Assembly (NCBI GenBank): GCA_903826715.1
Contig: CAIKFN010000182.1
Location: 1 to 18,586 of the forward strand
Source of the DNA: an uncultured Actinomycetes bacterium
Lineage (GTDB): Bacteria; Actinomycetota; Acidimicrobiia; Acidimicrobiales; RAAP-2
Length of the DNA stretch: 18,586 nucleotides
Direction: 5' to 3'
Below are positions 7,787-15,681 of this stretch, piece after piece; the stretch's first letter is position 1, and every line of letters starts with the position of its first letter. The position numbers were made by a program, and so were the translations under genes. A model generated the notes under the pieces. The model did not search any database, had not been told where the DNA came from, and worked only from the letters and a program-made list of their open reading frames with translations.

Positions 7787-9856
7787 TTGTCGGTGAGCTT
7801 AAATCCTCAGTCCTTTGGATCAGAACGTTTCTCAAACCGTGAACTTTCACGTCTTGAATTTGGTGCCAGACTTCTTGACCTCGCTGAAAATGACTCACTT
7901 CCAATCTTGGAAAGAGTCAAGTTCATAGCAATTTTTGCCGACATGATTGATGAATTTTTTCAGGTTCGTGTTGTGAGTCTTGAGGATAAAGTTGCCGCTG
8001 GAGTTCATACTCCTTCAATAGATGGAATGCGACCACGTGAGCAACTCGACGCAATCCGCGAGAGCGTTATGTCTCTCGTCGAACGACAAGACCGTCTTGT
8101 ACTTGACACCTTGATTCCAACATTGGCTCTCTCAAACATCGAAATTGTTAAATTCAATGAACTTAAAGATGACGACAAGAGGAATCTTGCTGAATACTTT
8201 GAAAAAAATGTGTACCCAGTTTTAACTCCGTTGGCGGTTGACCCCGCACATCCATTCCCGATGATTTCGAATCTTTCTTTGAACATTGCTGTAACCATTG
8301 TTGATAGGAAAACTGACGAAGAACGAAGCGCTCGAATTAAGGTTCCCAGTTCACTGCCTAGATTTTTAAAGGCATCAGAAAATCAGTTCTGTCTTCTTGA
8401 AGAGCTGATCATGGAAAACCTTGACAGATTGTTTCCTGGTATGGAGATTGGTCGAGCAGACCTATTTCGAGTCACGCGTAATGCAGACTTGACCCTTGAT
8501 GAAGATGAAGCAGATGATTTGTTGGTGGCTCTTGAAATTGAGCTTCGACGCCGCAGATTCGGTGAGGCTCTCAGAGTTGAAATTCAAAAAGGTATGGACA
8601 AAGACTTCCTCGATCTACTCGTCAATCAACTTGAAATAGATAAGTCGAATGTTTATGTAACAGATGCACCTTTAGGTCTTCATGACTTCTGGAGTCTTTA
8701 CGCTCTTAACCGTCCTGAACTAAAGGGAGAAAGTTGGTCACCGCTCACGCCGAAGAGACTTCTCGATGGTGATCACGTGGGAGACATTTTTGCCGCCATT
8801 CGAGAAGGTGACATCCTTCTTCATCACCCGTACGAATCATTTGCTGATTCCGTAGAAGGCTTTATTGCTCAAGCGTCAAAAGACCCGCAAGTTATTGGAA
8901 TAAAGCAAACGCTATACAGGACTTCAGGTGATTCTCCAATAGTTGCATCTTTGATTAAAGCTGCCGAGCGTGGAAAACAAGTTGTTGCAATTGTTGAACT
9001 GAAGGCTCGATTTGATGAAGCAGCAAACATTGAATGGGCAAAGACTCTTGAAGATGCTGGCGTTCACGTTGTGTACGGAATAAGCGGTCTTAAGACACAT
9101 GCTAAAACTGCTCTAGTTGTTCGACAGGAGGGTTCTTCAACCAAACGTTATGTGCACATTGGTACGGGGAACTACAACGGAAAAACAGCAAGGGTTTACG
9201 AAGATTATGGTCTTCTCACTTGCGATGAACAGATTACAAGTGACGTCGGAGAACTATTCAACTACTTAACTGGGTTCTCTCGGCACATTGACTATGCCAA
9301 GTTGGTGGTCAGTCCCGTTTCGACCAGATCTGAAATTCTCAAGCTAATAAATAAGCAATGTGAACTGGGCTCTGAAGGTGCAATTTCAATAAAAGTAAAT
9401 GGACTTACTGATCCTGCGATAATTGATTCATTGTATAAAGCAAGCGCTGCAGGCGCTCAGATCAGGCTGCAGGTGCGCACGCTTTGCAGCCTTCGACCAG
9501 GAGTTCCGGGTCTTTCAGAGAACATAGCTGTACAAAGTCTTGTTGGAGAGTTCCTTGAACATTCACGAGTATTCATCTTTGGATCAAAAGAATCAGAACA
9601 CTTTTCAGTTCTCTTTGGCTCAGCAGATCTAATGGAAAGAAACCTTGATCGTCGAGTGGAAGTTACAGTTCCAATTGAAGACTCAGCCCTTCGTAATGAA
9701 ATTGTCAAGAACTTTGATATCAGCTGGAGTGATGATCTCTTTACCTGGGTTCTAGGAACGGATAGGCGATGGCGTCGCTTGCAGCCTGTGAACATGATTT
9801 CAGCTCAGAGTTTTTTTAAGGCTCAGATGGTTCATCGGAGTCGGGAACTTCTCTAG
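7787..9856 (+). CDS. ppk: polyphosphate kinase 1
   Basis: Makes inorganic polyphosphate from the terminal phosphate of ATP (reversible). The 689-residue protein covers all PPK1 domains: N-terminal four-helix domain (RFSNRELSRLEF, residues about 14-25), head domain, and two phospholipase-D-like catalytic domains. The autophosphorylated histidine is H438 in GLKTHAK and the second conserved histidine is H592 in FLEHSRVFIF; QTLYRTSGDSPIV, ELKARFDEAANIEWA, YVHIGTGNYNGKTARVYED, LRPGVPGLSENI and SADLMERNLDRRVEV are all present. There is no usable ATG: the start must be TTG 7787 or GTG 7793, and TTG is better spaced from AAGAAAG. The usual Trp of NRELSW is Arg here. The last 41 nt overlap the convergent membrane-protein gene. 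No exopolyphosphatase is adjacent. Confidence 0.97.
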   Translation: MSVSLNPQSFGSERFSNRELSRLEFGARLLDLAENDSLPILERVKFIAIFADMIDEFFQVRVVSLEDKVAAGVHTPSIDGMRPREQLDAIRESVMSLVERQDRLVLDTLIPTLALSNIEIVKFNELKDDDKRNLAEYFEKNVYPVLTPLAVDPAHPFPMISNLSLNIAVTIVDRKTDEERSARIKVPSSLPRFLKASENQFCLLEELIMENLDRLFPGMEIGRADLFRVTRNADLTLDEDEADDLLVALEIELRRRRFGEALRVEIQKGMDKDFLDLLVNQLEIDKSNVYVTDAPLGLHDFWSLYALNRPELKGESWSPLTPKRLLDGDHVGDIFAAIREGDILLHHPYESFADSVEGFIAQASKDPQVIGIKQTLYRTSGDSPIVASLIKAAERGKQVVAIVELKARFDEAANIEWAKTLEDAGVHVVYGISGLKTHAKTALVVRQEGSSTKRYVHIGTGNYNGKTARVYEDYGLLTCDEQITSDVGELFNYLTGFSRHIDYAKLVVSPVSTRSEILKLINKQCELGSEGAISIKVNGLTDPAIIDSLYKASAAGAQIRLQVRTLCSLRPGVPGLSENIAVQSLVGEFLEHSRVFIFGSKESEHFSVLFGSADLMERNLDRRVEVTVPIEDSALRNEIVKNFDISWSDDLFTWVLGTDRRWRRLQPVNMISAQSFFKAQMVHRSRELL

Positions 9857-10871
9857 AGAGAGGCCCTTTTCGCCACTGAAGACTGGCGTATGACATTGCG
9901 CCAATTGGGATAGGCAACCAAAAGTTCACTAAGCGATACGAGAGTACAGCGAGAATTGCACCGGCATGAGGAACTCCAAAACCAACAAGAGTTGGGATCA
10001 GGACGCCCTCAATAACTCCAAGACCGGCTGGAGTTAATGGGATTGCCGCCAAGATGTTGGCAAGTCCGTAGGCGACCAGTAGGTCAACCGGCGAAACAAT
10101 GTTTCCAAAGGCCCATAGAAAAACCCAGAGGCAAGCACCATCAAAGAGCCAATTCAGTCCAGCCCATGTAAATGCCCACCACAAAGTCCTTCGATTATTA
10201 ACTAAGAGGGTAATTCGATTTGCAACTTTGTCAAGAAGTTGAGAGACAGTGTCTTCATCGAGCTTTGGAACCCTACGAGCTAGAGCGCGTAGCCAGATGT
10301 CTGCTTGATTCTGTCCTTTTGTAATCAAAATTATTGTTCCAAAGAATGCCAGCATCAAAAATGCACCAGCAAGAGCTGCAAAACCGTATGCAGGATTGAA
10401 ACCTCGAAGTGGAATAGAAACAACAAGGGCAATCCAAAAGATGATGTTTAAAACGACTGCTGATCCACTTCCTTGTGCTGCGAGACCGAATGCATTCGTT
10501 TCCTTAGGTACTCCAAGCTCGTTAAATATTCGATATGAAAGTGCTCCAGCTGGAGCTGTTCCTCCAGGAACTACGTGACTAATTGCCAGGCCAGCAAGGT
10601 TTACTCGAAGTGTGTTGTATCTCTTTGGTGCAAATGGATAGAGAACTGTTCGTGTCAATTCGACGTATGAGTAAATGGCCGCCATCTCAAGTCCGACAGC
10701 GAGCAAGACAATAAGAGGGTTGAGCGAAGACAATAGGTGTAGTGATTTTCGTGCTGATGCGAACTGAGGAAGCACTAGATACTCAAAAACAAAGACCAGA
10801 CATCCTGCGCTGAGAATGATTCGAAGTTCTCGCGGCATTGGGGTGCGCTTCTTGGTTTTTTTCTCTGTCAT
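9816..10871 (-). CDS. YbhN/AglD-like integral membrane protein (lysylphosphatidylglycerol synthase transmembrane-region family)
   Basis: Polytopic membrane protein of the flippase-like family that includes YbhN, AglD and the membrane half of MprF; members are linked to lipid or lipid-linked sugar translocation or synthesis. About 350 residues with seven or eight hydrophobic segments. Family motifs: SHVVPGGTAPAGALSYR near residue 100, AIPLTPAGLGVIEG and LSYRLVNFWLPIPIG near the C-terminus. There is no C-terminal soluble lysyl-transferase domain, so lysyl-PG synthesis is not suggested. Both ends are charged and cytoplasmic-looking. An in-frame TTG at 10880 would add three residues; I prefer the ATG at 10871. 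It is divergent from the polyprenol-phosphate-mannose synthase, 75 nt away, which fits a role in lipid-linked sugar handling (inference). The 3' end overlaps ppk by 41 nt. Confidence 0.85.
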   Translation of the reverse strand: MTEKKTKKRTPMPRELRIILSAGCLVFVFEYLVLPQFASARKSLHLLSSLNPLIVLLAVGLEMAAIYSYVELTRTVLYPFAPKRYNTLRVNLAGLAISHVVPGGTAPAGALSYRIFNELGVPKETNAFGLAAQGSGSAVVLNIIFWIALVVSIPLRGFNPAYGFAALAGAFLMLAFFGTIILITKGQNQADIWLRALARRVPKLDEDTVSQLLDKVANRITLLVNNRRTLWWAFTWAGLNWLFDGACLWVFLWAFGNIVSPVDLLVAYGLANILAAIPLTPAGLGVIEGVLIPTLVGFGVPHAGAILAVLSYRLVNFWLPIPIGAMSYASLQWRKGPLSREVPDSDEPSEP

Positions 10872-10934
10872 ATTTGGCAAATTTTCATAAGACTATTCAT
10901 ATGAAGTCGTTAGGGGAAGTCTACGTCGCCGAAC

Positions 10935-10940
10935 TATGAT
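10935..10940 (+). promoter_or_regulatory. putative -10 box (TATGAT) of the mannosyltransferase gene
   Basis: TATGAT is a strong -10 match and ends exactly 6 nt before GTG 10947, which predicts a leaderless mRNA. The same hexamer with the same 6-nt spacing occurs before the VIT-family gene (14117-14122). No clear -35 is visible. Confidence 0.55.
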
Positions 10941-10946
10941 TTTGAG

Positions 10947-11666
10947 GTGCGAACATTGGTCGTTTTACCGACATACAACGAAATTCTCAATATCGAACCA
11001 ATGCTTCGCGCAATTAGAGAGTCAGTGCCAAATGACCATATTCTGGTTGTCGATGATGCCAGCCCTGACGGAACAGCAAACCGCGCGCAAGAACTTGCAA
11101 ATGAGCTTGGCCAAATAGAAGTTCTGCGCCGCTCCTCAAAGAGTGGACTCGGTGGTGCGTATCGCGCTGGATTCAAGCATGGCCTTAGTAATGACTTTGA
11201 TCACTTCGTGGAAATCGACTGCGACTTTTCTCATGATCCGAACGTTCTACCTCAGTTGTTAAAGGCTGCTGAGACACATGATGTGGTGATTGGTTCACGC
11301 TACGTTGATGGCGGGCACATTCCTAATTGGAAACTTTCTCGTCGACTGTTGTCTCGTGGCGGTAATCAGTATGCATCAATCATGCTTGGTCTACACGTTA
11401 AGGACTCGACTGCTGGATACCGTGTTTACTCAAAGATTGCATTAGAAAAAATTAACTTTGAAACGGTGAGCGCCGATGGTTATGGTTTTCAGATTGAAAT
11501 GACATACCGTGCTCGACGTGGTGGGGCATCAATTATCGAAGTTCCTATTTCGTTTATTGATCGTGAACTTGGTGAATCAAAAATGTCGAGTTCAATTGTT
11601 ATTGAAGCACTACTTCTAGTTACTAAATGGGCGATAGGTCGACCATTTGGAATTCAAGCTCACTGA
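10947..11666 (+). CDS. ppm1: polyprenol monophosphomannose synthase (GT2 family)
   Basis: Transfers mannose from GDP-mannose to a polyprenyl phosphate on the cytoplasmic membrane face, giving the lipid-linked mannose donor for extracytoplasmic mannosyltransferases. The 239-residue GT-A fold has VVLPTYNEILNI at the N-terminus, VVDDASPDGT, SKSGLGGAYRAGF, the metal-binding D-x-D-like EIDCDFSHDP, VIGSRYVDGG, DSTAGYRVY and a C-terminal EVPISFIDRELGESKMS segment, all typical of DPM1/Ppm. There is no membrane domain or fused N-acyltransferase, unlike the Ppm1 fusion of Mycobacterium tuberculosis, so it is likely a peripheral membrane protein. GTG is chosen because of the TATGAT box 6 nt upstream; TTG 10956 is an alternative, with GAGG 8 nt before it. 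It overlaps convergent menF by 7 nt. Another GT2 polyprenyl-phosphate glycosyltransferase specificity cannot be excluded. Confidence 0.88.
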   Translation: MRTLVVLPTYNEILNIEPMLRAIRESVPNDHILVVDDASPDGTANRAQELANELGQIEVLRRSSKSGLGGAYRAGFKHGLSNDFDHFVEIDCDFSHDPNVLPQLLKAAETHDVVIGSRYVDGGHIPNWKLSRRLLSRGGNQYASIMLGLHVKDSTAGYRVYSKIALEKINFETVSADGYGFQIEMTYRARRGGASIIEVPISFIDRELGESKMSSSIVIEALLLVTKWAIGRPFGIQAH

Positions 11667-12904
11667 ACGCTGTCAACTAATACTGACGAGAGAACACTTG
11701 CGAGCTTCGCTCTTGTTTCCTCACGTTCGGCGGTTGGATCTGATTCGCTAACAATTCCTGCACCAGCCCAGGCTTCAAAAGTATTTTCGTGCAGCAAAAT
11801 ACCTCTGATTCCAATCCACCACTCGCCGTCACCTCGTGCGTCAACCCATCCAACGGGACCTGCGTAGTGACCTCGGTCGTGATCTTCAAGTTTCCGAATT
11901 AGGTCGTAAGAATCTTTTCGTGGAATTCCTCCAACCGCGGCTGTTGGATGAAGGATTCTCAGCACTTCGAGAGCGTCCGGCGAATCAACCTCATGTTCAA
12001 CACTCGCTTTAATCCATGTTCCAAGGTGTGCCAGCGTTCGAAGGGTGACAATTGAGGGAGTGGCGTCAGCTTCAACGTTTTCATAAACAGTCGCTAGTGC
12101 GGTAACAATTTCGTTCACTGGCACTTCGTGTTCGTGCAAATTTTTAGTGCTTCCAAGAAGCCAGTTTTGATAATCATCTGGCTGCACATTTGGAGGAAGT
12201 GCAATTGTTCCAGCGAGCGGGTGACAAAGTACATTGTCGCCAGTCCTTCTAAGTAGAAGTTCTGGGCTTGCACCTACAAACCTGCGTCCATCTTCAATAG
12301 GAAGGCTGTAGAGGGTGCAGATTGGTTCTCGAACTTTAAGCCGCGAAATTATTGCTGCTGGATCAAGGATTTCTGGAACTGTTCCACTTACTGACCTAGC
12401 GAGTACTACTTTCACAATTTCTTTTCTTCGGAGAATTTCAACTGCTAGTGCAACGTTGTGCGCGTATTCTTCTGGTGTCGGTAGAAAACTTATTGACCGC
12501 AGGCTCTGAGTCTCCTGCGTAGGAGCGAGTACTGATGAAATGTGAACTTGCCAGTTTGTTGATGATTCAAGTCTTGACAGCCATGCTTCTCCATTGCAGT
12601 TTTGTGTAATTGAGAATTCTGGAATGTCTAAATGTCCAGGTGCCGTGCGGTCAAACGCAAGTGAACCAAACGCAACAATTCCAGTTCCAGATGGTCCAGT
12701 GATTCCGGACAGTTTGTGAGAGCGAAGTTTGTCGGTAGCCGCAAAATCAGGTTCTAACCCACCAGCGAGTTCGATCTGGTCAGCAGCTCTTCCAAACCCA
12801 ATTCGAATTACGTCGGAGTTCTCAATTAACCAACCGTCGCGCGCGCCAAGGGCGCGAAGTGCGTCAAGGTCTTGCGTGGGGATTATTTCTCTAACGAAAT
12901 TCAC
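11660..12904 (-). CDS. menF: isochorismate synthase
   Basis: Converts chorismate to isochorismate, the entry step of the classical menaquinone pathway (a siderophore EntC-type role is possible in general but no siderophore gene is near). 414 residues of the chorismate-binding fold, with K165 in EIVKVVLARS as the expected general base, FVGASPELLLRR, CHPLAGTIALP, STKNLHEHEVPVNEI, LHPTAAVGGIPR, RGHYAGPVGWVDARGDGEWWIGIR and GAGIVSESDPTAEREET. No glutamine-amidotransferase partner is adjacent, which argues against TrpE or PabB. The GTG start has GAGG 5 nt upstream and overlaps the menG stop as GTGA, so the two are coupled. The menaquinone partner next door supports the MenF assignment. Confidence 0.93.
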   Translation of the reverse strand: MNFVREIIPTQDLDALRALGARDGWLIENSDVIRIGFGRAADQIELAGGLEPDFAATDKLRSHKLSGITGPSGTGIVAFGSLAFDRTAPGHLDIPEFSITQNCNGEAWLSRLESSTNWQVHISSVLAPTQETQSLRSISFLPTPEEYAHNVALAVEILRRKEIVKVVLARSVSGTVPEILDPAAIISRLKVREPICTLYSLPIEDGRRFVGASPELLLRRTGDNVLCHPLAGTIALPPNVQPDDYQNWLLGSTKNLHEHEVPVNEIVTALATVYENVEADATPSIVTLRTLAHLGTWIKASVEHEVDSPDALEVLRILHPTAAVGGIPRKDSYDLIRKLEDHDRGHYAGPVGWVDARGDGEWWIGIRGILLHENTFEAWAGAGIVSESDPTAEREETRAKLASVLSSVLVDSVQ

Positions 12905-13593
12905 TGTGTCCTCGTAGCAATAAATTGCTGACTGAGACCGCCCATGACCTTTCGGTGATTCACTGCACTAAAACCTGATGCATTGAGCATTTTCACGATT
13001 TCAGGAGCAGCGGGCAGGTATGCAGTTGATTTTGGGAGGTACTGGTATGCCTTGCGATCAGAAACGATTGATCCAATGAATGGAACAATCTTTCTAAACC
13101 AAATCTGAAATCCAGTTCGAAGCAGTCCTGATTCTGGTTCAGCAATCTCAAGAATTGAAAGTCGTCCACCTGGACGAAGTACTCGAGCCATTTCATCGAA
13201 CGTTCCAGCTAGGTCAGTAAAGTTTCGAAGAGCGTATCCACACGTCACTCCATCAAAACTCGTGCTACGAAATGGCAGCTTTGAAGCGTCTGCTTGTACG
13301 CGGTCATGCATTTTTCTTCCAGCGTCAAGCATCCCGAAGCTGAGATCTGTCGCAACTGCCTTATGCCCCTGTTTTGTTAGTTCCCTCGTGAAGTCACCAG
13401 TTCCAGCAGCGATGTCAAGGACAATGCTCTTTTTGGCTAGTCGAAGATCTGAAACTGCCCTACGTCTCCAGCGCACATCAAGCCCAAACGTCATGAGCTT
13501 ATTTACGAACTCATAACGAGAAGCAATCGTGTCGAACATGGCACGTACTTGACGTGTCTTTTCTTCACCTTGGGGGAGGGAGCTGTCGATCAC
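12901..13593 (-). CDS. menG: demethylmenaquinone methyltransferase (UbiE/MenG family)
   Basis: SAM-dependent C-methylation of demethylmenaquinone, the last step of menaquinone synthesis. 230 residues with the family N-terminus MFDTIASRYEFVNKLMTFGLDVRWRRRAV, SAM motif I VLDIAAGTGDFT, ATDLSFGMLDAGR, ADASKLPF, the signature GYALRNFTDL and RVLRPGGRLSILEIAEP, then YQYLPKSTAYLP. The GTG start lies 3 nt after the hydratase stop without a Shine-Dalgarno sequence, so it probably depends on translation of the upstream gene; it overlaps menF by 4 nt (GTGA). Order on the minus strand is hydratase, menG, menF. Menaquinone rather than ubiquinone is inferred from menF and the actinobacterial context. Confidence 0.93.
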   Translation of the reverse strand: MIDSSLPQGEEKTRQVRAMFDTIASRYEFVNKLMTFGLDVRWRRRAVSDLRLAKKSIVLDIAAGTGDFTRELTKQGHKAVATDLSFGMLDAGRKMHDRVQADASKLPFRSTSFDGVTCGYALRNFTDLAGTFDEMARVLRPGGRLSILEIAEPESGLLRTGFQIWFRKIVPFIGSIVSDRKAYQYLPKSTAYLPAAPEIVKMLNASGFSAVNHRKVMGGLSQQFIATRTQ

Positions 13594-13596
13594 TGT

Positions 13597-14052
13597 TTAT
13601 GTGTAGTAGCGAGTAACAATCTGTGCAAAGCAGGCAGGCTTTGGAGCATCCTTGATTTCAATAACCACATCCATAGTCACCTGTGCGCCGCCGGGAATTG
13701 CTTCAGCAGCAACAAGTGTTGAACCAGCTCGAACTTGAGAGCCAACCGGGACAGGAGAAGTAAAACGGACTTTGTTTGTTCCGTAATTAACGCCCATCTT
13801 CACTCCAGCAACCTGCATTACCCCATTCAGTAGAACTGGGATAAGCGACAGTGTCATGTAACCGTGAGCGATTGGTCCACCAAAGGGTCCAGCGGCTGCG
13901 CGAACTGGGTCAACGTGAATCCACTGGTGGTCACCAGTCGCGTCCGCGAATTGGTTCACTGCTTCTTGAGTAACGGTGAGGTACTCGCCGTAGCCCACGT
14001 GAGTTCCGATTAAGGCCTGTAATTCGTCAATACTGTTCACTTGTGTAGTCAT
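13597..14052 (-). CDS. MaoC-like (R)-specific enoyl hydratase
   Basis: A single hot-dog-fold MaoC dehydratase/hydratase of 151 residues. The hydratase-2 catalytic pair is D41 and H46 in ATGDHQWIHVDP, followed by GPFGGPIAHGYMTLSL, MGVNYGTNKVRF and SPVPVGSQVRAG, characteristic of the family that hydrates enoyl-CoA to (R)-3-hydroxyacyl-CoA. No dehydrogenase or second hot-dog domain is fused. It has the best ribosome-binding site in the window (AGGAGG, 6 nt before ATG), suggesting it is the first and strongly translated gene of the operon with menG and menF. Its substrate is unknown; a link to menaquinone is only positional. Confidence 0.9.
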   Translation of the reverse strand: MTTQVNSIDELQALIGTHVGYGEYLTVTQEAVNQFADATGDHQWIHVDPVRAAAGPFGGPIAHGYMTLSLIPVLLNGVMQVAGVKMGVNYGTNKVRFTSPVPVGSQVRAGSTLVAAEAIPGGAQVTMDVVIEIKDAPKPACFAQIVTRYYT

Positions 14053-14058
14053 GATGAA

Positions 14059-14064
14059 CCTCCT
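14059..14064 (-). promoter_or_regulatory. strong Shine-Dalgarno (AGGAGG) of the MaoC gene
   Basis: On the minus strand AGGAGG, extended to AGGAGGTT, is followed by 6 nt (TTCATC) and the ATG at 14052. It is the only complete consensus ribosome-binding site among the genes here; most others have none or a weak one. Confidence 0.8.
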
Positions 14065-14116
14065 GTGGAAACTCTAATAGAAGTGTCTTTCACGTAAAAT
14101 TCACTTTAAATTCCTT

Positions 14117-14122
14117 TATGAT
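14117..14122 (+). promoter_or_regulatory. putative -10 box (TATGAT) of the VIT-family gene
   Basis: TATGAT ends exactly 6 nt before ATG 14129 and no Shine-Dalgarno sequence precedes that ATG, consistent with a leaderless transcript. It lies in the 76-nt divergent spacer shared with the MaoC operon (14053-14128). Confidence 0.5.
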
Positions 14123-14128
14123 GATGTT

Positions 14129-14830
14129 ATGAGCGAACTTCATGAGTCAGAACACCACCGTCGAGTTGCTGACGGAGCTTTTAGGGCATCCGTATTTGGT
14201 TTTAGCGACGGCCTCATTACCAATGCCTCACTAATTCTTGGGTTTGTAGGGGCAAACCCAGGCCATAACGTTGTGCGACTTGTTGGACTTGCAGGTCTAG
14301 TTGCTGGTGCATTTTCGATGGGTAGTGGCGAATACCTTTCAGTTAGAGCACAAAAAGAACTTGTCGACTTTGAAGTTTCTGTAGAGCGAGCTGCGCTCAA
14401 GGCAGATCCCGAAGGTGAACGATTCGAGCTGCGTCAGATATTTCTCGATAGAGGAATCGATTCTGATATTGCGGAGCGACTTTCGATTGATCTGATGCGT
14501 GATCCTGAACTTGCGCTCTCTACGCATGTTCGTGAAGAACTAGGAATTGATCCTTCCGCTAGTGGAAGACCTCTCGTAGTTGCGGGTTCATCATTTGCGG
14601 CATTTGCTGCTGGAGCACTAGTTCCACTGCTCCCTTGGATCTTCACATCTGCAGGTAATCCAGCATGGTGGTCAATTGGATTCGCCATCGTAGGTTCACT
14701 CACAGCTGGAGGGCTTGTTGGACGTTTTACTGGTCAAGGTGTTACAAAGTGGGCGCTTCGTCAACTGATGATTGCAGTTCTTGCGTCAGGTGTGACCTGG
14801 ATTGTTGGTCGCCTAGTTGGCGGTAACTAG
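14129..14830 (+). CDS. VIT1/CCC1-family iron/manganese transporter
   Basis: Integral membrane protein of the vacuolar iron transporter family, which moves Fe2+ or Mn2+ out of the cytosol. 233 residues. Diagnostic are FGFSDGLITNASLILGFVGA (residues about 23-42, first membrane segment) and GLVAGAFSMGSGEYLSVRAQKEL (about 56-78), followed by an acidic cytoplasmic helical region (about 79-145) that in the family carries the metal-binding glutamates, and three further membrane segments with the PLLPWIF motif. The start is supported by TATGAT 6 nt upstream. Divergent from the MaoC-menG-menF operon; its TAG stop interlocks with that of mshD (CTAG). Metal specificity cannot be read from sequence alone. 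Confidence 0.9.
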   Translation: MSELHESEHHRRVADGAFRASVFGFSDGLITNASLILGFVGANPGHNVVRLVGLAGLVAGAFSMGSGEYLSVRAQKELVDFEVSVERAALKADPEGERFELRQIFLDRGIDSDIAERLSIDLMRDPELALSTHVREELGIDPSASGRPLVVAGSSFAAFAAGALVPLLPWIFTSAGNPAWWSIGFAIVGSLTAGGLVGRFTGQGVTKWALRQLMIAVLASGVTWIVGRLVGGN

Positions 14831-15660
14831 TTTTTAAATAAGACGAGTTTGTCTTCACGAATTAGTAAAAAGCCAAGTGATGCGTAAAGCTTTCTTGCTG
14901 ATTCATTTGATTCGTCAACAAAGAGAATTGCGTTATTCACACCTTTTTTGTGGAGTGCTGCAAGTCCTTGTGACACCATAATTCTCCCTAAGTTTTTTCC
15001 TTGGAAATTTGGATCAACAGAGATCACGTAAATCTCCCCAGAGCGGTCAGGGTGAAGTTCATGAACTTTTGTCCAGCACGATGCAACAAGTTTTCCCTCG
15101 ATCTCAAGAAGTAAAAATCCAGAAGGATCGAACCATGGCTCTTCGATACGTTCTTCAAGATCTGTGATGTGCCAAGCACCCTGCTCAGGATGATGTGCGA
15201 ATGCCGCATTATTTTGCTGCAACCAAGACTCCTTGTCACGGCTTGGCTCAAAGGTCCGAAGCACCGATCCTTCAGGGATCTCGATGGTTGCAATCGGTAG
15301 TTCTATTCGAAGCAATTGAAGGGTTCGAATAGTTGTTCCAGATGTTGTCGTCTTTGGATCTCGCAGCCACCACTGAATTGATTCATGTTCAGAAAGAACT
15401 GCATCAAGTAGCGACTCGTCGAATCCACCACCACACATTTCAAGAGTCGTGTTCGCTGCTGGACTTCCAATTGCGTAGTTAATTAATTGTTCATTTTCAT
15501 GGGCGAGCCAGTGCTGTGCACTCCAACCATGAACCACACTGCGACGTCGTGACTCGTCGATAGCTTCTCGCCCTAAAGCTGCATCAGTTCGATTTAGTAG
15601 CCCCAGAACATCAAGTCTTTGTTCGTTAGTCAACTTTTTAGTTGAGATCCAATTGGCCAT
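14827..15660 (-). CDS. mshD: mycothiol synthase (MshD)
   Basis: Acetylates the cysteine amine of Cys-GlcN-Ins with acetyl-CoA, the final step of mycothiol synthesis; mycothiol is the main thiol of actinobacteria. 277 residues forming two GNAT domains. The C-terminal, active domain (about 125-277) shows AAFAHHPEQGAWHITDLEER, PWFDPSGFLLLE, SCWTKVHELHP, GEIYVISVDPNFQGKNLGR (acetyl-CoA loop), then FVDESNESARKLYASLGF. The WTKVH and HPEQG blocks separate MshD from ordinary GNAT enzymes. I place the start at ATG 15660 because TAGCAT ends exactly 6 nt upstream; a TTG at 15666 would add two residues. The N-terminal domain is more divergent, as usual. A 62-residue gene lies 21 nt upstream on the same strand. 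Confidence 0.92.
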   Translation of the reverse strand: MANWISTKKLTNEQRLDVLGLLNRTDAALGREAIDESRRRSVVHGWSAQHWLAHENEQLINYAIGSPAANTTLEMCGGGFDESLLDAVLSEHESIQWWLRDPKTTTSGTTIRTLQLLRIELPIATIEIPEGSVLRTFEPSRDKESWLQQNNAAFAHHPEQGAWHITDLEERIEEPWFDPSGFLLLEIEGKLVASCWTKVHELHPDRSGEIYVISVDPNFQGKNLGRIMVSQGLAALHKKGVNNAILFVDESNESARKLYASLGFLLIREDKLVLFKN

Positions 15661-15666
15661 TTCCAA

Positions 15667-15672
15667 ATGCTA
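15667..15672 (-). promoter_or_regulatory. putative -10 box (TAGCAT) of mshD
   Basis: On the minus strand TAGCAT is followed by 6 nt (TTGGAA) and ATG 15660. It sits between the stop of the 62-residue gene and mshD, so mshD would have its own leaderless promoter in addition to any readthrough. Confidence 0.45.
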
Positions 15673-15681
15673 CTTGGATGA

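Noticed and set aside
7783..7842. ATG-started 19-codon frame overlapping the ppk start, as a possible upstream leader peptide
   Set aside because: It overlaps the real ppk N-terminus in another frame, has no codon or sequence hallmark, and can arise by chance.
9850..9859. Palindrome TCTCTAGAGA at the ppk stop followed by CCCTTTT, as an intrinsic terminator
   Set aside because: The palindrome leaves almost no loop and only a 4-bp stem, the T run is short, and the site is inside the coding end of the convergent gene region.
12842..12856. GC-rich hairpin CGCGCC-AAG-GGCGCG near the 5' end of menF
   Set aside because: It encodes part of the conserved reading frame and stands alone; a regulatory role cannot be supported.
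14840..14855. Hairpin AAGAC/GTCTT just after the VIT stop
   Set aside because: Only 5 bp, no T run on the plus strand, and it lies within the mshD coding sequence.
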